Assembly: GCA_037501455.1 (NCBI GenBank)
Contig: CM074863.1
Span: forward strand, 13,140,001-13,204,000
DNA length: 64,000 bases
From: Lantana camara
Lineage: Eukaryota; Streptophyta; Magnoliopsida; Lamiales; Verbenaceae
Direction: 5' to 3'
The notes under the pieces were generated by a model, which saw nothing but the letters and a program-made list of their open reading frames with translations, had not been told where the DNA came from and did no database searches. The position numbers were made by a program, and so were the translations under genes. Each line of letters starts with the position of its first letter. Positions within the stretch are counted from its first letter, which is position 1. Shown here in pieces: positions 1 to 11,750 of the stretch.

Positions 1-96
1 AAATATTATTGATACATGACAATCATTTGTAAATATGAAGCCACAATATAATGAAACCCTACGTAGAAGGTAAAAACAATAAGGAACAGTACTTAC

Positions 97-3000
97 TGTG
101 CTTCGACAGTGGATCTTCTTCCCCTTTCTAACAGAGAGGAGAGTCATAATTTGAGATTGCATATCAGAGAAAATGTGATCATAGAACACTGATGGCGTTC
201 CAGGGTGAGTCAATATATAGGCATAACCTTGCATTTCTTTTCCACCTGGGAATCTCCAATGACCCTTCAAAGTCAGACGAACAAATCAGCGAAAACGTAG
301 TAGTAACACAGAATGCTTCAAACAAAAGAGAGAATATAGATGTAAGGGAACCCATCGGTTAAACAAAGACAGATTGGCAAACAATATGTCATTTCTTAAA
401 CTATAATAAAGACGTATTTTTACCTCTGGCTGAACTGGAACAAATTTGAAATAACACCAAAAGATAATAAAATCCACCAAAATATCTGAATTCATACAGA
501 TTGACAAACAATGACGTCATTTCTGAATTGATCAAGAAGACATTTTTTTTTTTACCAGAAGATAGATATTAGTTGAGTTGGAACAAATTTCACATAACAC
601 CAGAAGATAATAACAGCCACCAAAAAAAAAAAAAAAAGTGAAATACAATAAAGAGGTCAAACCTGAGTGGAACCAGTATCATGATTCTCAATGAAAGTAA
701 CAGCCCTAGATGGCCACCATCCCATCACTCCTGGAGGTTTTCCTTTTTGATCTGATAATCGCCAATACTCACATCTTTCGAGTGCCTATATAATCCAAGA
801 AAGAGAAGAATGTTTAGCCTATAACATTCCCTTTTCTATGTAAAAATTGAAAAGATAATATGCTTACAGAGTGAAGAATTCCTTTCGTTGTGACATCGAA
901 TGCACCAGCAGTTCCATTTGTAGCATTAATCCAATCTATGATTCTCTGTCTGTGTGCATCTTGATTATGATCCATCTCACCATAAGTGTAACTGAGAGAA
1001 TCCCAGAACTCCCCCACAGCAAAGTAAGGTTCACTTGATTCCAAGTAGTCCTTCACGTAACCACCCCAAAATCCTCGCACAAAATCCAGTCTCCATCCAT
1101 CATAGCCAATTTCCTCTCTGTATGTCAAAGGGCAAACTCATGTAACTACCTCATAGACAAAAATATTTTACGTTCTTTTTCAATATCAAAAGGAGAAAAT
1201 ATATGCAAATAATTGATGTGCGGGAAATACCATGACAATAGAAGAAAAAGAACTAACCTTAACCAGATTAACCATTCCTTAATATCCTTCCTAACAAAGT
1301 CTTGAGAGTGATCAATGTTTGGAGCTGCATGGAAGTTATCGCCACTACTCTTATTGCCCCTTCCCTGCGAAATGGTTAATAAAATCAAAATTGCTCATGA
1401 TTAGAATATTACAATTTGCTGAGAAAAATTGAAAGATTAATTAGGAACCCTTTTCCACAAGTTTTTTCCTTCTCATTTTTCTCCTTTTTGAACTGGGGCT
1501 GGAATATTTTGGCTGAAATTTTAGAAACATTGGCAACTATGATTCTCGTGTACAAGAATTTATTGAATATTATTCAATAGATTTTCTAAGACAGGAAAAC
1601 ATGTGCAAGGTTATCACCTGAAAATGTGGATCATCAGCAACAACTGCACTATCATCCCAGTTTAAGCGACCACCAAAAATGTTCCAGACTCCATTCTGAT
1701 TCTTATGCTGTGCGCATCGGTGGTTCAACACAACATCTCCAAGAACCCGTATACCCACTGAATGCAGTTTCCGCACAAGACTCTTTAATTGATCCATGTT
1801 TCCATACCTAACAAAATCATAGTCATCATTATTTGCTACAAGTATCGACAGAAAAATACAATAGCGATTTTTGAAATCAAAAAGGGCAAAATATGATCTC
1901 TCCTATACCTGGAGTTTAAGTTGTATAGATCCCTAGGCATGTACCCTTCGGGTGACACAGAATCAGTTGGTGGAGGTAACCATATCACAGTAAAACCAAG
2001 TGCTGATAATTCTGAAGCTTTTTCATGAAGCTCCATATACCAGTTTCCTGATTTATGGGATTCCCAATTGAATCCCTGGCACAGTATTTCATGTCCCGAA
2101 CCAGTCCCTGAAGATATTTTTACTGGAGGTTCCAAATCCTCTTCGTCTGACAGATCCGTATCTGTAAATGCAGGCATAGAACCCCGGAAGATACTATAGG
2201 CTTCTGCAGCAAGCTTTTCAATTTCTTGAAGAATGTTTTCTTGTGCTTCTTTGCTTTTTGTTTTCCGACTCTTTTCTGAGGAAATATCACTCACTAAGCT
2301 CCTGATCTCATTAATTATAACTTCTGTGGATGCAGAAGCTGCTTCATCTAATTCAGAAGTACTGTCCTGTGTCACCGGGGAACCAAGTTCCTTCAGCTCT
2401 TCCTCAACTTTAGAATGAGTTAGATCAGAATCTTTATCTGTGACCGCTGAGCTTGACAACGGTATGTAAAAATCATTTCCTTTGCAATTTAACCATGTAT
2501 TTTCATTCAACTTCAGCACAAAAACAAATGCCGAAAATCCTTCATCCACGGTAAATGAGACCGAGGAACCACGAGCATCACTTTTTTGCTGCAATGGAAT
2601 CAAACATCTCAAATTCCAACCTATATATAATAATAATAAAGAGTACAACTAACAAGCATAAAAAAACAATCTTTTTCCCAAGTGATTTTGCATGCATTTG
2701 GATCAAGAGATCATTTTTTTGCAAAACCAAAACTTCCAGTAAAATTTCAAATTCCAACCAATGTTTATTCAGATTATATAGTATCATGATGCATATGCTT
2801 GAGGTATTGAGTGACAGTGTCCGAACTCCAAAATAACTAAAGGCAAAGTGGCATCTGGCATAACAAGATGTTTTAACAAAGTCCATGAAATCTGTTCAAA
2901 TCCCAGTCATTCCGAGCCCTCCACCACCACCACCCCTTTTTTTCATGACAGCAACTAAAGAGGGTGAAAAACCATAAGAAAAGAAAAGAAAGTAGAAGAT

Positions 3001-5390
3001 GCCAATATCAAGTGCAGAAACTACCCGACCCTCTATTAATTTTCTTATTGGAAATGTTCTAAAATGATTAAATAGGTATCTATGATATCTGACTGACCTA
3101 AAGTTTAACTTAATGCAATCAAGCTTATGAGCTTACTCAAGTTCAGATGATGCACTACAGAATAAAAATACATCAAAGTCTAAATTTTACCTAATTTCAG
3201 TAAGAAAATGTGTGAAATTCATGAATGTACCTTCAAGAGAGTCCTCAAAGCTTTATTCTTAAACATGATTGTTTCGGGAGGATATGGCTCATCTGGGATT
3301 TCCCAAATTTTACCTTCATCTCTGCAAACACCCCAATGTATGACTGCCTCTCCAGGTAAATCAGTTTCTATATACAACTCATTTTTGGCTCTCTCAGGAC
3401 AGTGGCTGACTGAAACAGTTACTGAATTATCACTAATAGTCTCTTTAAAGACAGAGAACTCTTCATAAAAACCTTGAAGAGTACTCTTTTGTAAGTTAGA
3501 TTCCCTATCGCCATCGTCTTCTTTAGAATCAGCAGCTTCAGGTTTAATAAGTATGTTGGATATTTGTCCCAGAGGCCCTAATTAATTGTCAAGCAATGAG
3601 AAGAACGAAATATTTCATAAATTAAAAAGTGGAATATAAAATAAAAACAAGTTGTCAAATACAGAGCATCATCTACAGAAAGCACAGAAAATCTAATGCA
3701 ACCTGGCCATATGCCCAAGCCCTTTTTGGTTCCTACAATATTTTCATCATCTCGATTGTTATCAATAAGAGGCACTTTAAAATCTCTACCCCTGTGCTGA
3801 TGCCAGCACCCGGTTTCTTCATCCTAGAACATTACAAAAACACATAAAAGAAAGATAAATCAAAAGCAGAAGAAACTCAAAAACAATTAACCAACCAAAG
3901 GAGGAAAGGCAACATAGCGGAATGCACCTTCAGCACGAAATTGATAGCTGCAATAGAACTGCTTGTGTTAAAATCAATCTTCACTTCATATAATTCTTCC
4001 CCTTTCAAAGATGCAGATGATTTCTCAAATGGTGTCTCAATTGCGTAGTCCTGAAACAAATCACTGCATAAGAATATCGCAGGAGCCTGGAAGAGGAAAG
4101 GAGGATAAGGACACTAATCACCATAAAAAGCATCAATCGCTACCTTAATAGGAACAGAACCTGGAGGTCTCATATCGAGAGGGGGTTGATCCCATTCGCT
4201 GCAACAAAAAAAAAAAAGGCAATTTTAACCTATATTATCCTAAAGGCAAATTAATCACCATGGATCTAATTAACATGGCTAATTACTGGCTGAATGAGCA
4301 AGTTTTCAAACAACAATAGCACATGGATTAGATTTTAAGCAGATATGTGAAACATACCTGCCAATATCACCAACATAATTAACTCCCCAGTGAAGAACCC
4401 ATTTTCCGGGTAAACTACATCCCACGGTAAGCTTCCAATGCTCTTCAGTTTCTCCATGCTCTAATCTGATTGTTATCTTTCCTTCCAGCTGTCATTCCAA
4501 GAAAATAATTAAAGCCATATAAATGGAATATTCAAGTGGAAGCTTGAAGCTGAGAAAATGACAACATAATATCCATGACATCAGAATGTCCAAAGTAATT
4601 CAAATCATAGACATAATGAAATTTTTTAAGTACTTAAAAGGGTAAAGAGATGATTTTTCTCCACTTCCATTACTTCAGTTATGATCCCTCGATACCAATT
4701 AAGAAATCTAACGAAAACAAGTGCTGAATTTCTTCCAAGCTTACAAGAAACAAAAACAGGTATAGTACTTATCATAGGTGATCAGCTGCAAAACTACACA
4801 TACCCGAAGAAACCAATAAAAACAAAACACAAGCAAATAATAAAGGCATAAAACACTCTCCAAGATTACTTTCAGGGCACACCTTTCTTCTCTAGTCAGT
4901 TATATAACCAAAAACATTCATATGCATTATTAAAAATTAAAGCCACAATTTTACCATTTGCCAAAAACACAAATTTGTACTCCATTAAAATCACTGAGAT
5001 ACATGCATAAGCATGCAAATCCTGCAAAACCCATTATCAGAAATGGTAAAAACTACACAACCCCACAAACACCAGAATCTCCTAGACCATACATGTTCAA
5101 AAAATTCGAACCTTTTCAGGTCGCTTCAAATGGAAAGTTTCGACAAAAGTGACATTCGCAGATTCAGATTTTTCAACGACGGCGGCTTCAGATGAGCTAA
5201 GAGCTTTGGAAGGGTCGAAATGGCGGCAGCAAATACCAGCGCTGCGTTTTGGGGTATCCCTGTAATTCAGATGGAAAGTTAGGGGCTTTCCGGAAACAAG
5301 CTGGAATCTTGGGACTGGTTTGAAGGCGGTACGGCGGCGGTGATGTTGGTGGAGGAGGAGGAAGACTGGGTCTGCTGTAAGCATAGACAT
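97..5390 (-). CDS. AMY3: Plastid alpha-amylase, AMY3 type (3'-truncated by window edge)
   Basis: Endo-hydrolysis of alpha-1,4-glucan in the chloroplast stroma (leaf starch breakdown). Coding exons, 5' to 3': 5390-5112, 4488-4358, 4198-4144, 4050-3928, 3823-3703, 3577-3231, 2588-1909, 1807-1618, 1364-1258, 1117-868, 785-663, 264-97; all junctions are GT-AG and keep phase, giving 858 codons before the window ends. The N-terminus is Ser/Arg/basic and transit-peptide-like. Two CBM45-type starch-binding modules follow (about residues 95-200 and 310-400, Trp-rich, with WVLHWG and VIHWGV motifs), then a GH13 barrel. Catalytic residues are visible: Asp689 (DGWRLDF), Glu714 (FAVGEFWDS) and Asp797 (IENHDTG). 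Cys522 and Cys610 are 88 residues apart, like the redox pair of Arabidopsis AMY3, so thioredoxin control is likely (inference). Upstream in-frame codons to 5462 contain no ATG; Met at 5384 is an alternative start. The final exon (roughly 30-40 residues by family comparison) lies beyond position 1. Confidence 0.96.
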
Positions 5391-6507
5391 TGTTGTCAGT
5401 CTTGAGCTGATGATGGAGGAGAGAAGGTGGATTCGTTTGCAGACACATACATTTATATGCACATATTTTAGATATTTGTATTTGTATTTATGTGAATTTA
5501 TAGAAACATTAATTAATACAATGTATGAGCGGGTGGAGGATAATCAATAAAATATCATAGATGGGTTTGGCTTTATTGTAACTACGAAGACGCCCCAAAT
5601 TTCTTGAAAATTGTGTAATGACCCCAAAAAGTATTAGAAATTTTGAAGAGGACTAAGATGAGAAAATTGCATAAAGATTAAAGAGCAAAGCATGCTTTTT
5701 CAGAAAACTAAAAAATGTGAGTGGCCAATCATTTTTTATCTAGTAACTAATAAAATAAAGGTGAGTGTTTTGTTGTTTAAAATTTTTGGTTTTTATCTCA
5801 TATATTTTTTTTACTAAAATATATGTTTTGTGATTTTTTTTTTCAGTATTTGATCAAATATAGAGTTTTAAATAATAAGTATTATTTATTGTCCATTTTA
5901 TGGATTAGGCAATCAAAATCTAATCACTAAATAATATGTAAAATGCGAATTTTGAGATATAGATAAAATGATCTTCTTCTTTTTTTTAACAAATTTGACT
6001 ATAAATTGATCAGCCTAAAGATTGGGCAGTTTGATTAATAGGGCAGTTGGCTAAGCTAGTAACAATCTTGGTAAAAATAAAACAAAAAAAAATTAAGATA
6101 TTAATGTAGTCTAACTATATAAAAATTTGAAGGTGGTTTATGTAATTTCAATAAAGTAATAGGGTGGGATAGCAAGTTGTTTCGTGGAGTTGAGAAGATG
6201 AGTGCACTTTTCGTGGCAAAGTGGGATCTTAGTTGCCATTGGATGACGAGATTGAGACAATTTACAACCCTTTTACGTGAATCTATAAAAAAAAAATTTA
6301 TTAAAGACGATTTACGTGAATCTAAAGTGTCCTATCCTCCTCGCTAACTTTTCAGTTTTCCACATATTTAATTATGGGCTCTCTTCAAATTCAAGAATAT
6401 ATAAAAGAGGATCGTAAATTCGTAATAATGTATTTCGTTTATGATGTAAGTATATATAAAAATATACAAATATAGAAATATGATTATAACAAAGACACGG
6501 ACACCTA
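5391..6507. other. AMY3 upstream region, AT-rich, no gene seen
   Basis: Holds the AMY3 5' leader and presumably its promoter (reading leftward). It is AT-rich with poly-A/T runs. I see no coding exon, tRNA or clear transposon end here. Confidence 0.6.
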
Positions 6508-6584
6508 TATTTAATATTTCTTTTACTTTATTAGATTAAAAACTTAGAGCCATTTTGAAACTCCCGAGACAATAATATCAAATG

Positions 6585-7000
6585 TTTGCGAGGTGAACGT
6601 GGTTTCACCTTTAACTCCCCTGTATGTATGATGGGTGTTACGGATATCTCCGAGGGGACGACAGTTTTAGGAGAGATGTTGTAAGAAAGCAGAACACTTC
6701 TGGTGGTCGTTCTCTGTTCTTTCAACCGGCCTTTTGCTCCACTTTCTGACGGTACTTGACTACCACAGCCAAAAATTCTTTTTAGAGAGCTCAAATTTCT
6801 TTCTCCAAAGTCAAAATACCTCTCGCATCCAGGTTTGGCCTATAGAGAATCTGCAACATTAGAAGTTACATGAAATTATTGTTATTTTAAATGACAACCA
6901 TTAGTCCATTACCCATGTATCTTGTGATCAATATATCATAATACACGATTTAAGAAAGTGTATGAAATGCAAATTGAGGCATGATTCGTGGTCTTAATTC
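6585..7000 (-). pseudogene. Orphan exon copy 1
   Basis: Reading on the minus strand, an intron-like tract ends at a splice acceptor (CTATAG) and an open exon begins at 6839. It encodes a basic Ser/Lys-rich stretch with the motifs FGERNLSSLKRIFGCG and GRLKEQRTTTRSVLLSYNIS. The same peptide occurs in copies 2 and 3. After the shared PRSPRKH motif this copy diverges into unrelated sequence. I do not recognise the parent protein. No start codon belongs to it; it is a captured internal exon or a gene relic. Confidence 0.65.
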
Positions 7001-7017
7001 AAATTGATAGAGGGTCT

Positions 7018-7311
7018 TAATCAAAATTAGTTGTCATTAAGTAATTTTATTTTTAATTAATTATTCAGGAGCTTGAGCATATTTGAAGGCCAATCTTCAA
7101 ATAAAATTACATAACCCAAGAATTTTTGAACTAGTTAATTTTATTATTTTACCAAAAATGAAATATATATATATATATTAGGAAGAATATGCCAATTTTA
7201 TTGAATGCTTCACACAGAATATGCTTTTTGAAAGTCTTTTGAGATGCTGAGAGAGAGATTTGAATTTCTCATTTTAAAGAATTAAAGATATTTGAAAATT
7301 TTATAGTAGTG
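7018..7311 (+). repeat. Left arm of ~295-bp inverted repeat
   Basis: Nearly base-for-base reverse complement of 10362-10656, including a TA-microsatellite in the middle (7166-7179 versus the matching stretch near 10500). The arms enclose about 3 kb. They could be terminal repeats of a composite mobile unit or a duplicated insertion; no flanking target duplication could be fixed. Confidence 0.85.
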
Positions 7312-7316
7312 GCGAC

Positions 7317-7592
7317 TAGAGGGTCGGGTAGTTTCTGGCATCTTCTACTTAATTTCTTTTCTTTTCTTATGGTTTTTCACCCTCTTTAGTTGCTGTCATG
7401 AAAAAAAGGTGGAGGGCTCGGAATGACTGGGATTTGAACAGATTTCGTGGACTTTGGTAAAACATCTTGTTATGCCAGATGCCACTTTGCCTGTAGTTAT
7501 TTTGGAGTTCGGACACTGTCACTCAATACCTCAACCTCAAGCATATGCATCATGATATTATATATATAATCTGAATAAACATTGGTTGATGC
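7317..7592 (+). repeat. Inverted copy of part of AMY3 intron 6
   Basis: Matches the reverse complement of about 2757-3032, inside AMY3 intron 6 (2589-3230), with few mismatches. Small indels include a 12-bp deletion in the GTAGTTTCT/GGCATC region, a shorter GGTGGT run and a small CAACCT insertion. The match starts at AGAGGGTCGGG and ends at AACATTGGTTG. Within it, the AMY3-side plus-strand reading contains a tRNA B-box-like GTTCAAATCCC, so a dispersed SINE present at both sites is an alternative to fragment capture. Confidence 0.85.
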
Positions 7593-8050
7593 CTCAATTT
7601 GCATTTCATACACTTTCTTAGATCGTGTATTATGATATATTATGATATATTGGTCACAAGATACATGGGTAATGGACTAATGGTTGTAATTTAAAATAAT
7701 AATAATTTTATGTAACATCTAATGTTGCAAATTCTCTATAGGTCAAACCTGGATGCGAGAGGTATTTTGACTTTGGAGAAAGAAATTTGAGTTCTCTTAA
7801 AAGAATTTTTGGTTGTGGTAGTCAAGTACCATCAGAAAGTGGAGCAAAAGGTCGGTTGAAAGAACAGAGAACGACCACCAAAAGTGTTCTGCTTTCTTAC
7901 AACATCTCTCCTAAAATTGTCGCCCCCTCGGAGATATCCATAACACCCATCATACATACAGGGGAGTTAAAGGTGAAACCATGTTCACCTCGCAAGCATT
8001 ATGATGAATCAGATAGTGATTTTAATAGCACAGGTCGATCCTATATTTAG
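7593..8050 (+). pseudogene. Orphan exon copy 2
   Basis: Upstream tract (ATGCCTCAATTTGCATTTC... to the acceptor at 7736-7741), then an open exon from 7742 to the TAG ending at 8050 (about 102 codons). The exon begins VKPGCERYFDFGERN and carries the same core as copies 1 and 3, followed by a KHYDESDSDFNSTG tail that copy 1 lacks. Conservation of both the intron tract and the acceptor shows that genomic DNA, not a spliced transcript, was duplicated. Product unknown. Confidence 0.65.
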
Positions 8051-8059
8051 AGCCATTTG

Positions 8060-8277
8060 ATATTTTGTCTGAGGAGTTAAAGATGTTGCATGCGACTGAG
8101 ATAACTCCGCCGAATATCGACGCGTAATTGAAACTCTTCGAATGTATGTGAATATCGGCCATGAGCATCCTTCCACAATGGATTTCCTCTGTGATAGACT
8201 GAATGATTTCAGGGACAGAGCTCGCCTATTTGCCTGGATGCTGAGTCAAGAACAAGTCTCTCACAATAGTAGACAAT
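8060..8277 (+). pseudogene. Orphan coding relic, frameshifted
   Basis: Coding-like sequence with no start: one frame reads FDILSEELKMLHATEITPP, then a neighbouring frame reads EYRRVIETLRMYVNIGHE and continues through LNDFRDRARLFAWMLSQEQ to a stop near 8275. The switch lies near 8108-8115. Composition is unlike the AT-rich surroundings. It may be the continuation of the same parent gene as the orphan exons; I do not recognise the family. Confidence 0.45.
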
Positions 8278-8464
8278 AGTAGCACAAATAAGATGACAGT
8301 CCCACATTCCATCAGAACAAACCTACAGACTGTAGCGGATTCTTTTCGTTTATTTTGCAATTTTTCTTTTAGGGGTACTATTTAGAGCCATTTGATATTT
8401 TGGGTAACCCAACATTATTTCACACGTTTTCAAGTCAAAACCCTTTTATTATTTTTATTTTATT

Positions 8465-8866
8465 CAATTTCATTGGATCTTTGTAGGGTGAGATCCAACT
8501 TTACAAGCTCAGTTGCAACCGCCTAAATAGTGAAACTAGGAAATTTTGAGAATTGAGATAGTTTCCAACCTACGAGCTCAAGGTTCGTAGCTCAAGTAAT
8601 TAAGACCACGAATCATGCCTCAATTTGCATTTCATACACTTTCTTAGATCGTGTATTATGATATACAATTTCATTGGACCTTTGTAGGGTGAGATCCAAC
8701 TTTACGAGCTCAGTTGCTACCGCCTAAATAGTGAAACTAGGAAATTTTGAGAATTGAGATAGTTTCCAATCTACGAGCTCAAGGCTCGTAGCTCGAGGAA
8801 TTAAGACCACGAATCATGCCTCAATTTGCATTTCATACACTTTCTTAGATCGTATATTATGATATA
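8465..8866 (+). repeat. 201-bp tandem duplication
   Basis: Two units starting CAATTTCATTGGA at 8465 and 8666, sharing the GGGTGAGATCCAACTTTAC and CTACGAGCTCAAGG motifs, with few substitutions between them. The second unit runs into copy 3. Confidence 0.85.
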
Positions 8867-9255
8867 TTGATCACAAGATACATGGGCAATGGGCTAATAG
8901 TTGTAATTTAAAATAATAATAATTTCATGTAACATCTAATGTTGCAAATTCTATATAGGCCAAACCTGGATGCGAGAGGTATTTTGAGTTTGGAGAAAGA
9001 AATTTGAGTTCTCTTAAAAGAATTTTTGGCTGTGGTAGTCAAGTACCATCAGAAAGTGGAGCAAAAGGCCGGTTGAAAGAACAGAGAACGACCACCAGAA
9101 GTGTTCTGCTTTCTTACAACATCTCTCTTAAAATTGTCGCCCCCTCGGAGATATCCGTAACATCCATCATACATACAGGGGAGTTAAAGGTGAAACCACG
9201 TTCACCTCGCAAGCATTATGATGAATCAGATAGTGATTTTAATACCTATATTTAA
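8817..9255 (+). pseudogene. Orphan exon copy 3
   Basis: Same architecture as copy 2: intron-like tract, acceptor before 8959, open exon beginning AKPGCERYFEFGERN and ending at the stop at 9255. It differs from copy 2 at scattered positions, and its tail is cut after DSDFN by the direct-repeat boundary shared with the copy-1 side. No promoter or start codon is evident. Confidence 0.65.
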
Positions 9256-9295
9256 TATTTCTTTTACTTTATTAGATTAAAAACTTAGAGATATC

Positions 9296-10361
9296 GAATA
9301 TATATTGTTAACGTATCACCTACTATATGATATAATAAAATGATAATGTTATAGACCATCATTCATTAAAAAATTTAAAAATTATTTATACACTCCAAAG
9401 TCCCAATCTCCCTCATTCTCGGAAAGGAGACAATTTAAGAAATCTGGTTTTGGATCCACGAAAAGAATTAAAGATTTGATTGAAAAATTAATTAATGAAA
9501 GTGCATCACCATTTGTTGGATCTATAAACAAATCTCTTACTTAACACATAAACAAGCTTGCTGGAGAGCCCAACAATAGTGGATCTATGGCTACTTCTCC
9601 AAGGAAAAAGACACTCATTAAATAGTGTATTTATTCCTTTTATAAATAATATACGCTTGAATAGTTTTCTTTTCTTGATAATTATGGGTGTTTTGTATGG
9701 TCACATAACAACCCGTGTTAGATTGAATTGAAAAGGATTCTTTTAATACAAAGATAGACAACCTACTTCAAAAAAATTTATAATTTAAGATTATGTTACC
9801 TGACACTCTAAAATTTCCTTATGTTTCATTTAATCATTTGGAGAATTGAGAAAGATAATTAATATATTTGCCTGTTTTTTATCTTCTTGTACAATAGTCA
9901 ATAGGTCTACAATCATCTATTATTTTGATTTGAGCCTTTACATTGAGGATAGACTCAACTTGTCTTATAACGAATTATTCGATCTTAAAGTATGACCGGA
10001 TTGTGTTAGTACGATCTTATCAAGTCCTCAATCCAAATTTGAATTCTTAAATTCTTTTAGTTTAATATTTATGAAATACAAGTTAGGATTAGGGATTAGG
10101 TGAAATGAAAATGTAGTGACACCAATACGAATACATGATGTTTAACTTTAGAATTTAGATGTTGATTACTTTTGGGCTTTTGCATTATATTATTTGATTG
10201 AGAATTCTTGAGCCCAACTGGCTTGGCCCAATAAGCAAAGTCGTGTACATGTCACTTATTTGGTCCATCCTATAACTGCAAGTGTGATCCATGGCCCACA
10301 TCATATAGCGCCTTTTCAGTTAATCAAACAGACCTTTGGGCTTTGAGTTTTTGTCAGCTCG
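9296..10361. other. AT-rich filler between repeats
   Basis: No coding exon or RNA gene recognised. Simple AT-rich sequence lies between orphan exon copy 3 and the right inverted arm. Confidence 0.5.
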
Positions 10362-10656
10362 CCACTACTATAAAATTTTCAAATATCTTTAATTCTTTAA
10401 AATGAGAAATTCAAATCTCTCTCTCAGCATCTCAAAAGACTTTCAAAAAGCATATTCTGTGTGAAGCATTCAATAAAATTGGCATATTCTTCCTACTATA
10501 TATATATATTTCATTTTTGGTAAAATAATAAAATTAACTAGTTCAAAAATTCTTGGGTTATGTAATTTTATTTGAAGATTGGCCTTCAAATATGCTCAAG
10601 CTCCTGAATAATTAATTAAAAATTAAATTACTTAATGACAACTAATTTTGATTAGA
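10362..10656 (-). repeat. Right arm of ~295-bp inverted repeat
   Basis: Partner of 7018-7311. Outer homology ends after CAACTAATTTTGATTA and inner homology ends at GCCACTACTATAAAATTTTC. The high identity suggests the duplication is recent or has been homogenised. Confidence 0.85.
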
Positions 10657-10861
10657 GAAAATAATCCACTACACAAATCGTGAGTTAAGTTAAGCTTAAG
10701 AAGACTTGCTTTTTGTCCAAGTCACGGGGAGGGGAGCAACTATTAAAATATCGGACGGTCCATGATTTTTCCAATGTTCTAAATCTTAAGATGGACGGTC
10801 CAGATAAATAGAATCGCATAAAAGATTTTCCAGCTAAATTCGAACACGAAAATAATAATAA

Positions 10862-11240
10862 CTAGTAATTTTGGCACACTCTATGCGTGTGCAAATAACA
10901 AAATTATAATTATTTAAATATATATTAAATTAAAATTTTTATGTTCATATTTATTTTATATTTGTTTTTAATATGACTAAAGTTTAAAAATTAATACAAA
11001 ATAAAAATTAAAAAATATGAGAAAAAATAAAAATATATAATAGAGCAAAGCGGTTAGTCTCTTAAAAATAGTTAAAATATAAATTAAAAAATATTTGAAA
11101 AAAAATAAAAAAATATAAAAGAAAAGAATAAAAATAAATTGAGAGAAAAATAAATTTAAAACACATTTCGTATTGGATAAAAAAAAATTAATTAATTAAA
11201 TATAAAAAAAATTTAGAGACAGACACGCTTGGTCTCGCAC
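10862..11240 (-). mobile_element. Helitron-like 3' end, copy 1 (5' end uncertain)
   Basis: On the minus strand the sequence ends with a 6-bp-stem hairpin (GCACAC...GTGTGC, 10874-10892), about 8 nt, then CTAG at 10865-10862 followed by T. This is the Helitron 3' signature (subterminal hairpin, CTRR, insertion before T). The 5' end is only guessed near 11240, where a CGAGACCAAGCG motif recurs in copy 2. There is no coding capacity, so it is non-autonomous if real. Confidence 0.5.
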
Positions 11241-11252
11241 TTAATAATAAAA

Positions 11253-11590
11253 CTAGTAACTTTGCACATTCTATGCATGTGTAAATAAAAATAATTATTA
11301 TATAAATATATTAAAATTAAAAAGGTTTTATTAAATATATACTTTATAGTTTTTTTTTTTAATATAATCATTAATTTATGATAAATAAATAAATAAGTAA
11401 GATAAGATAATGTTATATTAATAATTATAAAAATTTATAATTATTAAGAAGAGAAGTGATGAAATAGAAAAGAGAAATTAATAGAATGTGGAAGAGATAA
11501 AGCCGGATAAAATCAATAAATAAATAAATAGAAAAGAAATTATTTTTAGAGTCCAAGAGACCAAACTTGGATCTCTCGCACAGTATCGAT
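11253..11590 (-). mobile_element. Helitron-like 3' end, copy 2 (5' end uncertain)
   Basis: Same signature as its neighbour: hairpin CACAT...ATGTG (11265-11281), spacer, CTAG at 11256-11253 followed by T. The stem differs from copy 1 by paired changes (C:G to T:A), so pairing is kept. The 5' border near 11590 is an estimate from the shared GTGCGAGA motif. Confidence 0.45.
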
Positions 11591-11750
11591 AAGATAATAA
11601 GAATAAAAGGATAGTAGAGCGCTGTACAACAAATTTAGTCGATGTGCACTAAGCAAAACCGCCTATTCTTCACTTTCTCTCTCTAGAAAATTCTCCGGTC
11701 CCTTCCAATTTCTCTACAAATCGTCCAAAGGACCAAAAACCAGAAGAAAT

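Larger units (their letters stand above)
6508..10656. repeat. Shuffled repeat block with three orphan-exon copies and inverted arms
   Basis: A composite block between AMY3 and VDAC. In order it holds: orphan-exon copy 1 (minus, about 6585-7000), an inverted arm (about 7018-7311), an inverted piece of AMY3 intron 6 (about 7317-7592), copy 2 (plus, 7593-8050), an orphan coding stretch (8060-8277), a 201-bp tandem duplication (8465-8866), copy 3 (plus, 8817-9255), AT-rich filler, and the opposing arm (about 10362-10656). A direct repeat of about 45 bp (ACCTATATTTAATATTTC...) ends both the copy-1 side (6511-6556) and the copy-3 side (9243-9290). The mix of direct and inverted copies suggests transposon-mediated gene-fragment capture followed by local rearrangement. 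No transposase is visible. Confidence 0.8.

Noticed and set aside
5391..5462. N-terminal extension of AMY3
   Set aside because: In-frame codons reach 5462, but the first is GTG and no ATG lies in frame before 5390.
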